The notes under the pieces were generated by a model. It did no database searches, had not been told where the DNA came from, and saw only the letters and a program-made list of their open reading frames with translations. 38,392 nt of DNA, taken from NCBI GenBank assembly GCA_905250885.1, contig CAJNOQ010000958.1, positions 1 to 38,392 on the forward strand, in the 5' to 3' direction. Positions 25,822-34,028 of the stretch are shown here, one piece after another. Position numbers and translations under genes: made by a program. Every line of letters starts with the position of its first letter. Position 1 is the stretch's first letter. The DNA comes from Didymodactylos carnosus (taxonomy: Eukaryota; Rotifera; Eurotatoria; Philodinida; Philodinidae).

Positions 25822-26094
25822 CAGAGTTGGAACCGGCACTCTAACCGGTCCGGTCGAATTTTTCAACCAACCAGTTTTTTATCGATTGAAAAGAAAGCTT
25901 AAACCGAGCCGATTTTCACCGGTTTAGCTTCTTCATTTCTTAATAAAACGCACAGACCGCTTGTTGTTCGGCCGTGAGACATATTGAACGGACCAGTTTT
26001 TCATCGGTTCAAACTTTTTTCCGGGTTGATGGAAAAGTTTTTTTAACCGGCTGGTCCGGTCTGGTTAGAAAATTCTCAACTGGTTCCAATTCTG
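25822..26094. mobile_element. hAT-type MITE, 273 bp
   Basis: The element begins CAGAGTTGGAACCGG and ends with the complement of CAGAATTGGAACCAG. It is flanked on both sides by the identical 8-mer CCATGCAG (25814-25821 and 26095-26102). CAG-type ends plus an 8-bp target duplication are the signature of the hAT superfamily. The arms pair imperfectly for about 80 bases and are unusually rich in CCGG/ACCGG. There is no transposase frame, so it needed a transposase from elsewhere. The perfect target duplication suggests a younger insertion than the neighbours. Confidence 0.88.
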
Positions 26095-26586
26095 CCATGC
26101 AGTCGATTTTCTTAAAAAAATTTAATACAGGATCATTAATCAATTTCGATGTTATTGGAATATTCATTGAAATATATCAGCAAGCAGCATAAATATCGCT
26201 TTTTTGAATCTCGAAAACAACAGACCATCGAGACACTTCGAGGACATGTAGAAGTAGTCGAATATTGATCGTCCAAAATATATTCAAATAATTTGATTCC
26301 TTCGAGTTATGTTTATAACGAAAAAATAATGTTCTTGTAAAAAATGAAGTATACCTTTCGAAACATGGTTGTAACATCATGTACCGCTCATGGTACTTTA
26401 CGTACGGTAGGTGAAACCCACATTAGAAAGAAGCAAGTCCTGCAACATAAACCTCTGCGAGAGCTTTCTACCAAATTAGAATTATTTTACATAGCAACAT
26501 TATTTCACAACTTACAAAAAATAGTATTTAATTAATATTTTTTTTTGCCTTTGTATACGTCTTGTGATAAAATCTGTTCTGAGAAT
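26095..26586. other. Upstream region of the GNAT gene
   Basis: No domain-bearing frame. An upstream exon of the acetyltransferase could lie here (a GTAGGT donor-like site at about 26407 and an AT-rich stretch before 26545), but nothing in the translation supports one firmly. Confidence 0.35.
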
Positions 26587-27300
26587 ATGACTAGCAGTCT
26601 ACACTTAGCAGCATTTTTTTCTATGATTTATATTAAATATGATATTTTTATTAATGGTCTTGAATCAATCTATCGAAAAGATGTCAACAAACATCACATG
26701 TTTCGAATTCGATATCATGGCAAAGGTTCAGAAGAACAAACTCAATATTGGAATGATCAATTTGATTTTTTTCTAAGCGAATCATTTCAACAAACAGAAC
26801 AATTTAAAAACTCGTTAGAACTATGTCCAGAGGTTATAGCGTTTACGGCACCCGAGATTCCGAGAATAAGTGCTGCATTAATGGCTCGCTATGAAGAATT
26901 GGATGATAATTATTATATTTGTTATTTGTCGGTTTTACTCGAATATCGTAAATATGGTCTTGCGTCGAGTCTCCTAAATGCAATGATTCTCGAAGCACTT
27001 GATTCGGGTGTTGAACATGTTACATTACACGTAAATATAAAGAATGAAAATGCACTAAGATTATACAAAAAATGTGGATTTCGTTGTAATAAATATGAAT
27101 CTGATTATTATATCGAAACGGAAGATTTATATTCTGATGGATATTACATGATATTGACAACAAGTCACATTCGAAGTCCATCATTAGTATGTAGAAAACC
27201 AAAAGCGGTTATTATACCGCCTGATATTGAAGCAACGTATACTGCGCAATGTACAAAAAATGCGGAAATTAAACAACACAATTTTGTCGAGCTATTTTAA
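26587..27300 (+). CDS. GNAT-family N-acetyltransferase (NAA50/NAA60-like)
   Basis: Open frame of 237 residues from the first in-frame ATG; the frame continues 14 codons upstream without an ATG, so an upstream exon is possible. The C-terminal half has the GNAT core: VIAFTAPEI (83-91, strand beta-4), YICYLSVLLEY (110-120) followed by the acetyl-CoA loop RKYGLA (121-126), then HVTLHVNIKNENALRLYKK (144-162) and CGFRCNKYESDYY (163-175). This order and the N-x-x-A-x-x-x-Y-x-K-x-G-F signature match N-alpha-acetyltransferases of the NAA50/NAA60 type, which acetylate protein N-termini. The N-terminal 80 residues lack the usual FPxxY substrate loop and do not resemble the family, so substrate specificity is uncertain. 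No introns or lesions. Confidence 0.75.
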   Translation: MTSSLHLAAFFSMIYIKYDIFINGLESIYRKDVNKHHMFRIRYHGKGSEEQTQYWNDQFDFFLSESFQQTEQFKNSLELCPEVIAFTAPEIPRISAALMARYEELDDNYYICYLSVLLEYRKYGLASSLLNAMILEALDSGVEHVTLHVNIKNENALRLYKKCGFRCNKYESDYYIETEDLYSDGYYMILTTSHIRSPSLVCRKPKAVIIPPDIEATYTAQCTKNAEIKQHNFVELF

Positions 27301-27654
27301 ACTATCTGTTTTAACAAATTTATTCAACAAACGTTTGACGACTCTTTCTATCATATCGGTCTTCAAAGTCTTGTTTGAGCTCAAGGATCTTGATTGGGTT
27401 TTGGCCAGAGGACATGCTAAAACTGTGGTAGAAAGCTTCTAAAAAAATTTAGAAATTAACCAATCCCATGTGAAATGCTTAGAGAAGAAAGCCCGACGTT
27501 TACTCAGTCATAAAAAAAGTACACGCCTTTTCAAATGTCTACGCGGAAAATTAACACAAAAACTCGTCATAAACCGTTTTTTCGCCAATATCATATTTTC
27601 AGTGGTGAAAAATTACGTCAAAAATTTTAACGGAAGGTTAACAAACAATGCATA
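27301..27654. other. Spacer between GNAT gene and Ginger element
   Basis: Presumed 3-prime untranslated region and spacer. A 69-codon plus-strand frame at 27470-27679 is basic and low in complexity, runs into the terminal repeat, and is not called. Confidence 0.45.
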
Positions 27655-27896
27655 TGTCAGCGTCCAAACTTGGATTTAGGACAATCCTGCATTGGCCTAG
27701 ACGAAATTAAGATATTAGTTTGACCTAGTCCAATCTCCGATCTCACTTTCGACTAGCTTTTTTCTAGTCCAAACTAGGATCTCGGTTTGATATAGTCTAA
27801 AGTCAGATTAAAAAGAAAATCTTGGCGAATCCGAGATTGGACTGAATTCTCAAGAATTCTCAATCTAAGACTGAACTAGGCCAAAGTCAGATTCAT
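27655..27896 (+). repeat. Left terminal inverted repeat of Ginger element
   Basis: About 242 bases, pairing with 29217-29454 in reverse complement with only scattered substitutions and small indels. It starts TGTCAGCGTCC. Confidence 0.9.
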
Positions 27897-27986
27897 GTTG
27901 TCCTCATATCTAACTCAGATGACTTGTTGGTCATTACAAGTTTTAATAAAGATAGATAAGAACTCTTTTACAACATTCTGTTAAAC

Positions 27987-29057
27987 ATGGGCGATAATTC
28001 ACAAGAAATAGTGACATTGGAATATGATTTACCAATAGTTATTATTGATGATGATAGTACTGTAGTCAATGATGAATCTACAACCGCCCCACGTGGTGGT
28101 AATGACAATAGCAATGTTAATAGGGACAAAACATTCAATGCTAAAGTTGAAGATTATAAAAATGATTTGTCATTATCAATGAGAGAAAAATCAATGATAT
28201 CATATCCGTATGCTAGTACAATTATTAAGGCATTAAAACATGAATTAGCTGAAAAGAAAGTTGGAATAGATTGTAAATTTCATGCCTGATGTAATTAATA
28301 TCTCACAATTGATATTGGTTCTGGGGTCAAAATGTTATGTTCAGCTAAAGATGGAAAATATTGGTGGTTTCGGAAGCATATTATCAAGTTTTAGAAGATG
28401 TTCATATCAGAACTGGTCATGGTGGTCGAGACAAAATGCGGCATGGAATGAATCAACATTATTTTTGGATACCATCAAAATTTATTGATATTTTTTTATC
28501 AACATGTGTTGCATGCCAAGTACTGAAATCCTTAGAAAATCATGTTGTAGCAACAGCAATCGTTTCCATTGGTTTTCTAACATGATTAGAAATCGATCTT
28601 ATTGGTTTTACGTATAAGACCCGATGGTGAGTATAAATGGATTCTACATTGTCGAGATCATTTTAGTAAATTTTCATGAGCTTATCCATTAAGGACCAAA
28701 GAAGCTGCACATGTTGCTCAAAATTTATCATCTTTATTCTATCATTTTGGACCATGATGAGTAGTTCGTATAGTATATCAATCGAATGCATTATTGAATT
28801 AAAATGCTACAATCTGATAATGGAAAATAATTCACAGCTGGTGTTATTAAAGATTTAAAATTGATATGGCCTGGTTTAATGATCATCAATGGTCGACCCA
28901 GACATTCACAATCGTAGGGGTTGGCAGAAAGGGGTAATGCTACATTATTTGATATTCTTGGTAAAATTCTTCAAGATGGTGGTACGGACAGATGGACAGA
29001 ATAGTTACCAATAGCAGTTTATTCAATGAACACTAGCTTAGCTCGTGGTGTGAAATA
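27987..29057 (+). pseudogene. KRBA2-like integrase/transposase relic
   Basis: The first frame, 27987-28289, encodes an acidic N-terminus (MGDNSQEIVTLEYDLP...). After frame slips an H2C2 zinc-binding region follows in the frame starting 28361: H-x4-H in VHIRTGHGG and C-x2-C in TCVACQ. The DDE core comes next: first Asp in EIDLIGF (codon 28595), second Asp in LQSDNGK (28816), Glu in LAERGN (28927), with 36 residues between the last two. NGRPRHSQS and the NTSLARG segment near the end are typical of integrases related to KRBA2 and Ginger2 transposases. In-frame stops interrupt the core, for example just after SDNGK, before GLAER and after RWTE, and the frame shifts at least twice. No functional enzyme can be made. 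Confidence 0.82.
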
Positions 29058-29216
29058 AAAATCGTGTTTTTTCTCAACAAAATGTCATAAAAGTAATGAA
29101 TGCATGTCAAAATTAAGAAAAGTAAAGACATTTCTCAGTTTGGCACTACTCATTGTTGAATAAGAACAAAATTCCACACATTACTATACTTTAATCTAAG
29201 TTTGGCCTGAAGTAAA

Positions 29217-29454
29217 ATGAATCTGACTTTTACCGAGTTCGGTCTCAGATTGGCCTTGAGAATTCAGTCCAATCTCGGAGTGGCCTGAGATTTTCTTTTT
29301 AATCTGACTTTAGACTATTTCAAACCGAGATCCTAATTTGGGCTAGAAAAAAGCTAGTCGAAAGTGAGATCGGAGTTTGAACTAGGTCAAACTAATATCT
29401 TAATTTAGCCTAGGCCAATTCAGGACTGGCCTGAATCCGAGTTTGACGCTGACG
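29217..29454 (-). repeat. Right terminal inverted repeat of Ginger element
   Basis: Reverse complement of the left repeat; ends GACGCTGACG. The terminal G for A would break a perfect TGTCAG/CTGACA pair. Confidence 0.9.
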
Positions 29455-29482
29455 TATATTTACAAATAAACAAAAAAACAGC

Positions 29483-29523
29483 TTATTTTTTAATAAATAT
29501 TTTCCTAAAATCATCATTTTTCA
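29483..29523 (-). other. Lsm-interaction motif and stop of SART3 relic
   Basis: The minus strand reads KNDDFRKIFIKK then TAA. Yeast Prp24 and SART3 proteins end with a conserved motif of this form that binds the Lsm2-8 ring, so the gene's true 3-prime end is still legible. Confidence 0.85.
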
Positions 29524-29734
29524 ATGTGAATACAGTAGTAGTAGCGATGCCAGTGATGACATTGTTTGCGTGTGGATTTACTGTTGTCATTGTTGTTTTA
29601 GTTGTTAATTTTCTTGGTATTAATGCGATTTGTGAAGGACCTTTTCCTCTTGGCCCTGATGATTTCTCCGAAGCGCCTAATGACAGCGAAGCGCTGACTG
29701 ATGATGCCTTTTGTTGTTTTTGTAGTGGATTGAT

Positions 29735-29754
29735 AGCTACTGATAGCTACTTTA
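29735..29754 (-). repeat. 10-bp tandem duplication breaking the SART3 frame
   Basis: The 10-mer GTAGCTATCA (minus strand) occurs twice in tandem just after the KVAI end of the second RRM. The extra 10 bases shift the frame; the frame on the far side continues the family-like QKQQK and GPRGKGPSQIALIPRKL text. Confidence 0.8.
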
Positions 29755-30616
29755 ATTGAATGTCCATCTAATATCATCCTGTCAGTATTCAAAATTGCAT
29801 ATGACGTCGATTGGTCATTAGTATAATCGACATAAGCGAGACCTTTCGGTTTTCTACTCCGAAAAATGTGACTTACCGAATATCATTAACATGACCATAT
29901 TTTGAGAATATTTCCAAAAATTCCTCTTTTTTCTACAATGAACGGTAGATTGTTTATGAGTAATTTTTCTTTCTCTAACGATGTGGAATATTTGAATTCT
30001 ATTAATGAGCTTGCAGATTTGATATCGTTATCCCTTTCACATAGTTTAACAAACATTGGACGTCCATTGACTAGTATACGATTTAAACAATAGTTAAACA
30101 TGATAAAAAACGTACAAGTCAATCAGAATCTAATGCTTACCTAATTTTAATACTTGTTGAGAATCATGTTTATTTTCAAAGTCAGCATATCCACAACCTT
30201 TCGATTCTCCTGACCATGCATTTTTAACTAAACGTATTTCTTTTATTTTGGCTGCTGATGTTAAAGCTTGTTGAATTTGATCTTCATTTACATCATAGGA
30301 GAATTTGACACCGATATGGTTGTTAAACTATTCAGACCTGACATTGAACGTGTTTCATGATGGCAATTAGTTGATGTCGTGATTGTTTGAGGTTGATCGT
30401 TTGATTTTAACTTTTTTTGACCAAGAATGTTGATGAACGTAAAGACAGCACTTCAAAACTTTCATTGTCGCTTTGGAAAGCGTTGTGGCTAAATGATTAT
30501 TTTCGCTGACTTGTTTGTACTAAGTTACAAGAGCATCATTCGGGAAAATTCAAAAACCAAATAAATAAAAATCTAAACTCCTGTAATTATACCTAAAGTT
30601 GACATTCGAAAGAGTT

Positions 30617-31580
30617 ATGAATAATCGTCCTCCCGATCGAAAGAGATCGCTGAAGAGGGAGCGCTCTGATTTATTACATATTACTCGTCCACAAAAACAA
30701 AAGAACTTAGTACCTAAAAAGGGCGAATTTAAAAATAGCAACTATTGGGGTAAAAGGCATGCCAAATGTAACAAAAGTACAACTAAACAATATTTTAAAA
30801 ACACGAATGAAAGATGCCAAAATTGAAAATATAATCAAAAATAAACAAAATTTAATCATAATACAGCCCTCAGACATTGTAACATTCAATAATTTAGTGA
30901 AAACTTTTCCTAAAGATGCATTTGCTGAAAAAGATTCGGTAAAAGTGTATGTACCAAATAATATTAAAAATATATTAGATACTGAAAAAGTAGTATTCAT
31001 TAAATATGTGGATCTTGATTTTTCAATCCAAGAGATTCAAGAGGCACTGACCTCTCACGGATTTCAATTGGAAAATGTTGAAAGAGTTTATTTGAAGAAA
31101 GAGAATAAACCAACAAAAACAATTAAAGTGGTATTCGATGATAAATTAAATCGTGATACCTGTCTGAAAACTGGACTAAAAATTGATTATTTACATTTTT
31201 CTGCTGAGGCAGCTCAACCAAACAAAGAACATCTTCAATGCTTCAAATGTTTTAAATATGAACATCCATCGAAATATCGCCAGAAGCAGGAGGAGACATG
31301 CAAAAAATGTGTAGGACAACATCTTGAAAAAGATTGTACTAGTTCAAAGTTGAAGTGTGTCAACTGCGATCAACAACATGCATCAAATTCTAAACAATGT
31401 CCTGATTATTTGAAAAATAAAGAAAAAATTCAAAAAACAATAGATGAATATACCACAGAATTAAATCGAACACATGACATGTGTGGTGATGATTTTTCTC
31501 AGTTGACTTCTACTCGATGGTCAAATAAACTGTTCTTCTGTGGATCATCATCATGCAGAGAAGATGGAAAAAATGTTTGA
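30617..31580 (+). pseudogene. LINE ORF1 (gag-like, CCHC zinc knuckles)
   Basis: Nucleic-acid-binding ORF1 of the retroelement. The frame starting at ATG 30617 runs about 45 codons before slipping into the frame used by 30759-31580. The CCHC cluster lies at about 31236-31395. A final slip near 31560 separates it from a Gln/Thr/Pro-rich tail extending to about 31970. Confidence 0.75.
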
Positions 31581-32085
31581 GAGGTTATCCTCGACAATTG
31601 TTCATGCATTACCATCAATGCAACAGATGACATCTGCAATAATGTCAGCCGTAATGACATAGCAACAACCAGGACAGATAATGGTGCCTTCACGTTTACC
31701 TGTGCCACCACCAATAACATCTTTAAACCCATCGAGGAAAAATATCTTGTTCGATATAACACCACCAACAATGCTCAATAAACCACTTTCTTCACCAAAT
31801 ATTACACCAACAAAGAAAACACAACGACAAACCGCGTCTAATTCTAAATCCCCGGTTCAACAACAATTAACAACAGGATTAGCAGCAAAGGGAGAGCAAA
31901 TGAAAACTGCTAACGAGAATATATGCCGCTTATCTTACTCTCCACCGAAGACTGCTGAAATGGTATATTAATTATAACATTAAGGAAGTCAACATCGTTC
32001 TCATTCATTAATGTTGGCTCAATTTTCAAAATTTGACAAATCTCGAATCATTTGACTTCATTTAAGGCGATTTCATCATATCAAC

Positions 32086-32612
32086 GTGAATTCTATCCAA
32101 AAATATAAATTTGAATTACTATCTACATTTAACGATGTTGATTGCTACTCGATTAATGAAACAAACGTAAGTAAAAATATAAAATCATTCTCGCTAATGG
32201 GCTACAGCACATTTAGACAGGATTGTGATCACAGAAGTGGTGGACTTCTCATCGCTGTTCGGAACAAATATCAAACAAATCTCATTTACAGCGGTCATAT
32301 CGAGAACAATGAATTAGTTATTGTGGAGATGAAACTCAAAATGACAAAAAGCTTATGATTGCTTCTGTATATGTACCGCCGTCAATTAAATTATCTATTA
32401 AAGCATTATTCAAAATTAAAAATTTAAACGACAATCGTGTGATAATGGGAAATCTGAATGCAGCACATGTACATTTAGGCTGTTCAAAGACAAATAGGGA
32501 TGAACATGTTCTGTACAAATGGCTACAAGATCACTCAACACAGGTTATCGGATCAAATGAAGCAACATATGTACAAGAAGGAAATGTTGAGAAATTAGAC
32601 TGGATACCGGCT
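32086..32612 (+). pseudogene. LINE ORF2 endonuclease domain fragment
   Basis: Two frames, 32086-32358 and 32355 onward, together cover most of an exonuclease/endonuclease/phosphatase fold. The Asp of the family motif GDFNA reads Asn (MGNLNA), which would damage metal binding even without the frame break. The reverse transcriptase that should follow is missing. Confidence 0.72.
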
Positions 32613-32917
32613 GATGTTGAAACTTCACTATTATACTTATATTTTCGGATTTTGTCTTTTTTACCTTCATTTCTAGCTACTTTCTGTGGTTCATAATGTT
32701 ATTTTTCCTTAATATCAACAGTATTCAATATTTCATTTGTTTTCAGTGTTGCTTGTTTACATTGTTCTAATATTTCATAGTCTTGTTCATATTTCAATAG
32801 CATTCAGATATCACTTCTGGTTTATCTAAATGCTTGAAATTATTTAATGCTTGGTACAACAATTTTCTGGTGTTTATTATCGCCATAGACGTGCTCTATT
32901 TTATAGCCATCATACCA

Positions 32918-32922
32918 TAATT
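32918..32922. repeat. Target-site duplication TAATT, left copy
   Basis: Matches the 5-mer at 34024-34028 on the other side of the 1101-bp element. SART3 coding text abuts both copies. Confidence 0.75.
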
Positions 32923-33074
32923 ATGGGAAAATTTTATCGACTTTTCATGCGTGAGGGACCGTGAAATGTCAGCTTGGACTTTCACGAAATTGTATAGGTA
33001 AAGGCAGTAAGTTTCACGACTTCCGAGTCATACACCTTCAACATCAAATGCGTGTCCAAGCGTGAAGATTGTTC

Positions 33075-33144
33075 ACTTGTGTACACGCGCCCAGATGCTT
33101 CACGGAAAAATTTGCATGAAAAATCTGCGCCCGTGTGCACAAGT
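33075..33144. repeat. Internal hairpin 1 of the CACG-rich element
   Basis: A 22-base arm beginning ACTTGTGTACACG (33075-33096) pairs with 33123-33144 at 19 of 22 positions around a 26-base loop that itself contains TTCACGG. Confidence 0.75.
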
Positions 33145-33657
33145 AAATAACCTTCATGCGTGGTCACACGTGAAACAATCGTGGCCTTGGAGGTATATAT
33201 TTCCTACAATTTAGAATCTAACCAAGGCACTTGAACGGTAAATCCGTAACGTTATCATTGAGCCAACTTGACATCGAAGAATCTAGAATAAATTTTGTAC
33301 TTATGCTTGCTAATCATTTTTCACCATATTTCACGCGTGAAAGATGCTCACACGCCATCGCGGGGAGACCTTCGTAAGAATTTTGCTTAAAAAATTCTGA
33401 GATTTTTCATCTATAGGCGGAAAATCACACAGGTGAGGAATTTTAAGAATAACGTTAGTGCCAACATTGCACACTTATTATCAAATAAATAAACTTTCCC
33501 GATCAAAAAATTTCAGTTTCAGGTAAATCTTAACTAATTGAAACATTTTCACTTGTGGATCAATATGTATAGAAAAGAACTGTATGAAAAAATTACACGT
33601 GCATTAATGTGAAGTGCTGCCTTTTATGATAAAATTCGTTATAGACATTCTGACGCG

Positions 33658-33701
33658 TATAATACTGCGATTTGATCAATAAGTATAATCGCAGTATTAT
33701 A
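33658..33701. repeat. Internal hairpin 2 of the CACG-rich element
   Basis: TATAATACTGCGATT (33658-33672) is followed by its perfect complement at 33687-33701 with a 14-base loop. A second copy of the loop string TGATCAA follows at about 33708. Confidence 0.85.
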
Positions 33702-34023
33702 TTCATTGATCAAAATTTTATTACCAACTGCGTCTTCTCGGAATTTTTATTCTGACGCGTGTTCACAAGTGAAACCTTTTTACCGCAAATATTAACTCAA
33801 AAAATTCACGCGCGGTCACTACACGCTTCTCGAGTTTCATTACCGGTCACGCGGCAGAAACGTCATATATATGTTTTCGTGAACAGTTCACGACTGGTCA
33901 CAACCGGATAATTTTTTCACGCATGCCAACACACCATTTAACGATGTTCATCTGCGCTCAAACTTTGTTTCACGACGTTCACGGGTGTATACGCCGTGGT
34001 ATCTACTAAAATTTCCCCATGGG

Positions 34024-34028
34024 TAATT
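34024..34028. repeat. Target-site duplication TAATT, right copy
   Basis: Second copy of the 5-mer flanking the 1101-bp element. Confidence 0.75.

Larger units (their letters stand above)
27655..29454 (+). mobile_element. Ginger-type DNA transposon, 1.8 kb
   Basis: Terminal inverted repeats of about 240 bases (27655-27896 and 29217-29454) are highly similar. They share TGTCAGCGTC-type ends, a TTAAGATATTAGTTTGACCT block, CTCACTTTCGACTAGC and AAAGTCAGATTAAAAAGAAA. Between them is a retroviral-like integrase on the plus strand. Ginger elements are cut-and-paste transposons whose transposase derives from an LTR-element or retrovirus integrase, with TGT..ACA ends and 4-5 bp duplications. Here the flanks read CATA and TATA, a possible decayed 4-bp duplication. 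The element lies just beyond the 3-prime end of the SART3 relic and is inactive. Confidence 0.85.
30520..32612 (+). mobile_element. LINE-like retroelement, broken and 3-prime truncated
   Basis: Inserted antisense in the SART3 relic. ORF1 starts at about 30617 (MNNRPPDRKRS), slips frame near 30750 and continues 30759-31577. It has a nucleocapsid-like C-terminal part with three zinc knuckles: C-x2-C-x4-H with the last Cys lost, CKKCVGQHLEKDC, and CVNCDQQH...C. Another slip near 31560 leads to a Ser/Pro/Thr/Gln-rich tail. ORF2 begins about 32080 with an apurinic-type endonuclease: the catalytic-Glu segment NETN, RSGGLLIAVRN, a frame slip near 32355, VYVPPS, and MGNLNAAHVHLGC, where MGDFNAxH is expected. 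Sequence stops at LDWI near 32610, where SART3 text resumes. No reverse transcriptase remains. Zinc-knuckle ORF1 plus this endonuclease suggests a Jockey/I-like group; the clade is not certain. Confidence 0.8.
32923..34023. mobile_element. CACG/CGTG-rich insertion element, 1101 bp
   Basis: An element with short terminal inverted repeats (ATGGGAAAATTTTA on the left, complement of CATGGGGAAATTTTAGTA on the right), flanked by TAATT on both sides. It splits a HAT repeat of the SART3 relic. It has no coding capacity but carries about two dozen CACG or CGTG motifs, often as TTCACG or CGTGAA and sometimes as TTCACGCGTGAA. This makes it clearly GC-richer than its host. Two internal hairpins are listed separately. 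The non-coding design with termini and duplication fits a non-autonomous DNA transposon; the superfamily is not recognised. Confidence 0.8.

Noticed and set aside
27987..29057. Integrase as an LTR retrotransposon or endogenous retrovirus
   Set aside because: The flanking repeats are inverted rather than direct, and no gag, protease or reverse transcriptase is present; a Ginger DNA transposon fits better.
29526..29759. Plus-strand frame of 77 codons, valine-rich
   Set aside because: It is the antisense of the SART3 C-terminal region, whose minus-strand reading matches the family; the hydrophobic text is a shadow.
30520..34028. LINE fragment and CACG-rich element as one composite transposon
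   Set aside because: SART3 coding text (about 32617-32917) separates them, and the second has its own ends and TAATT duplication, so they are independent insertions.
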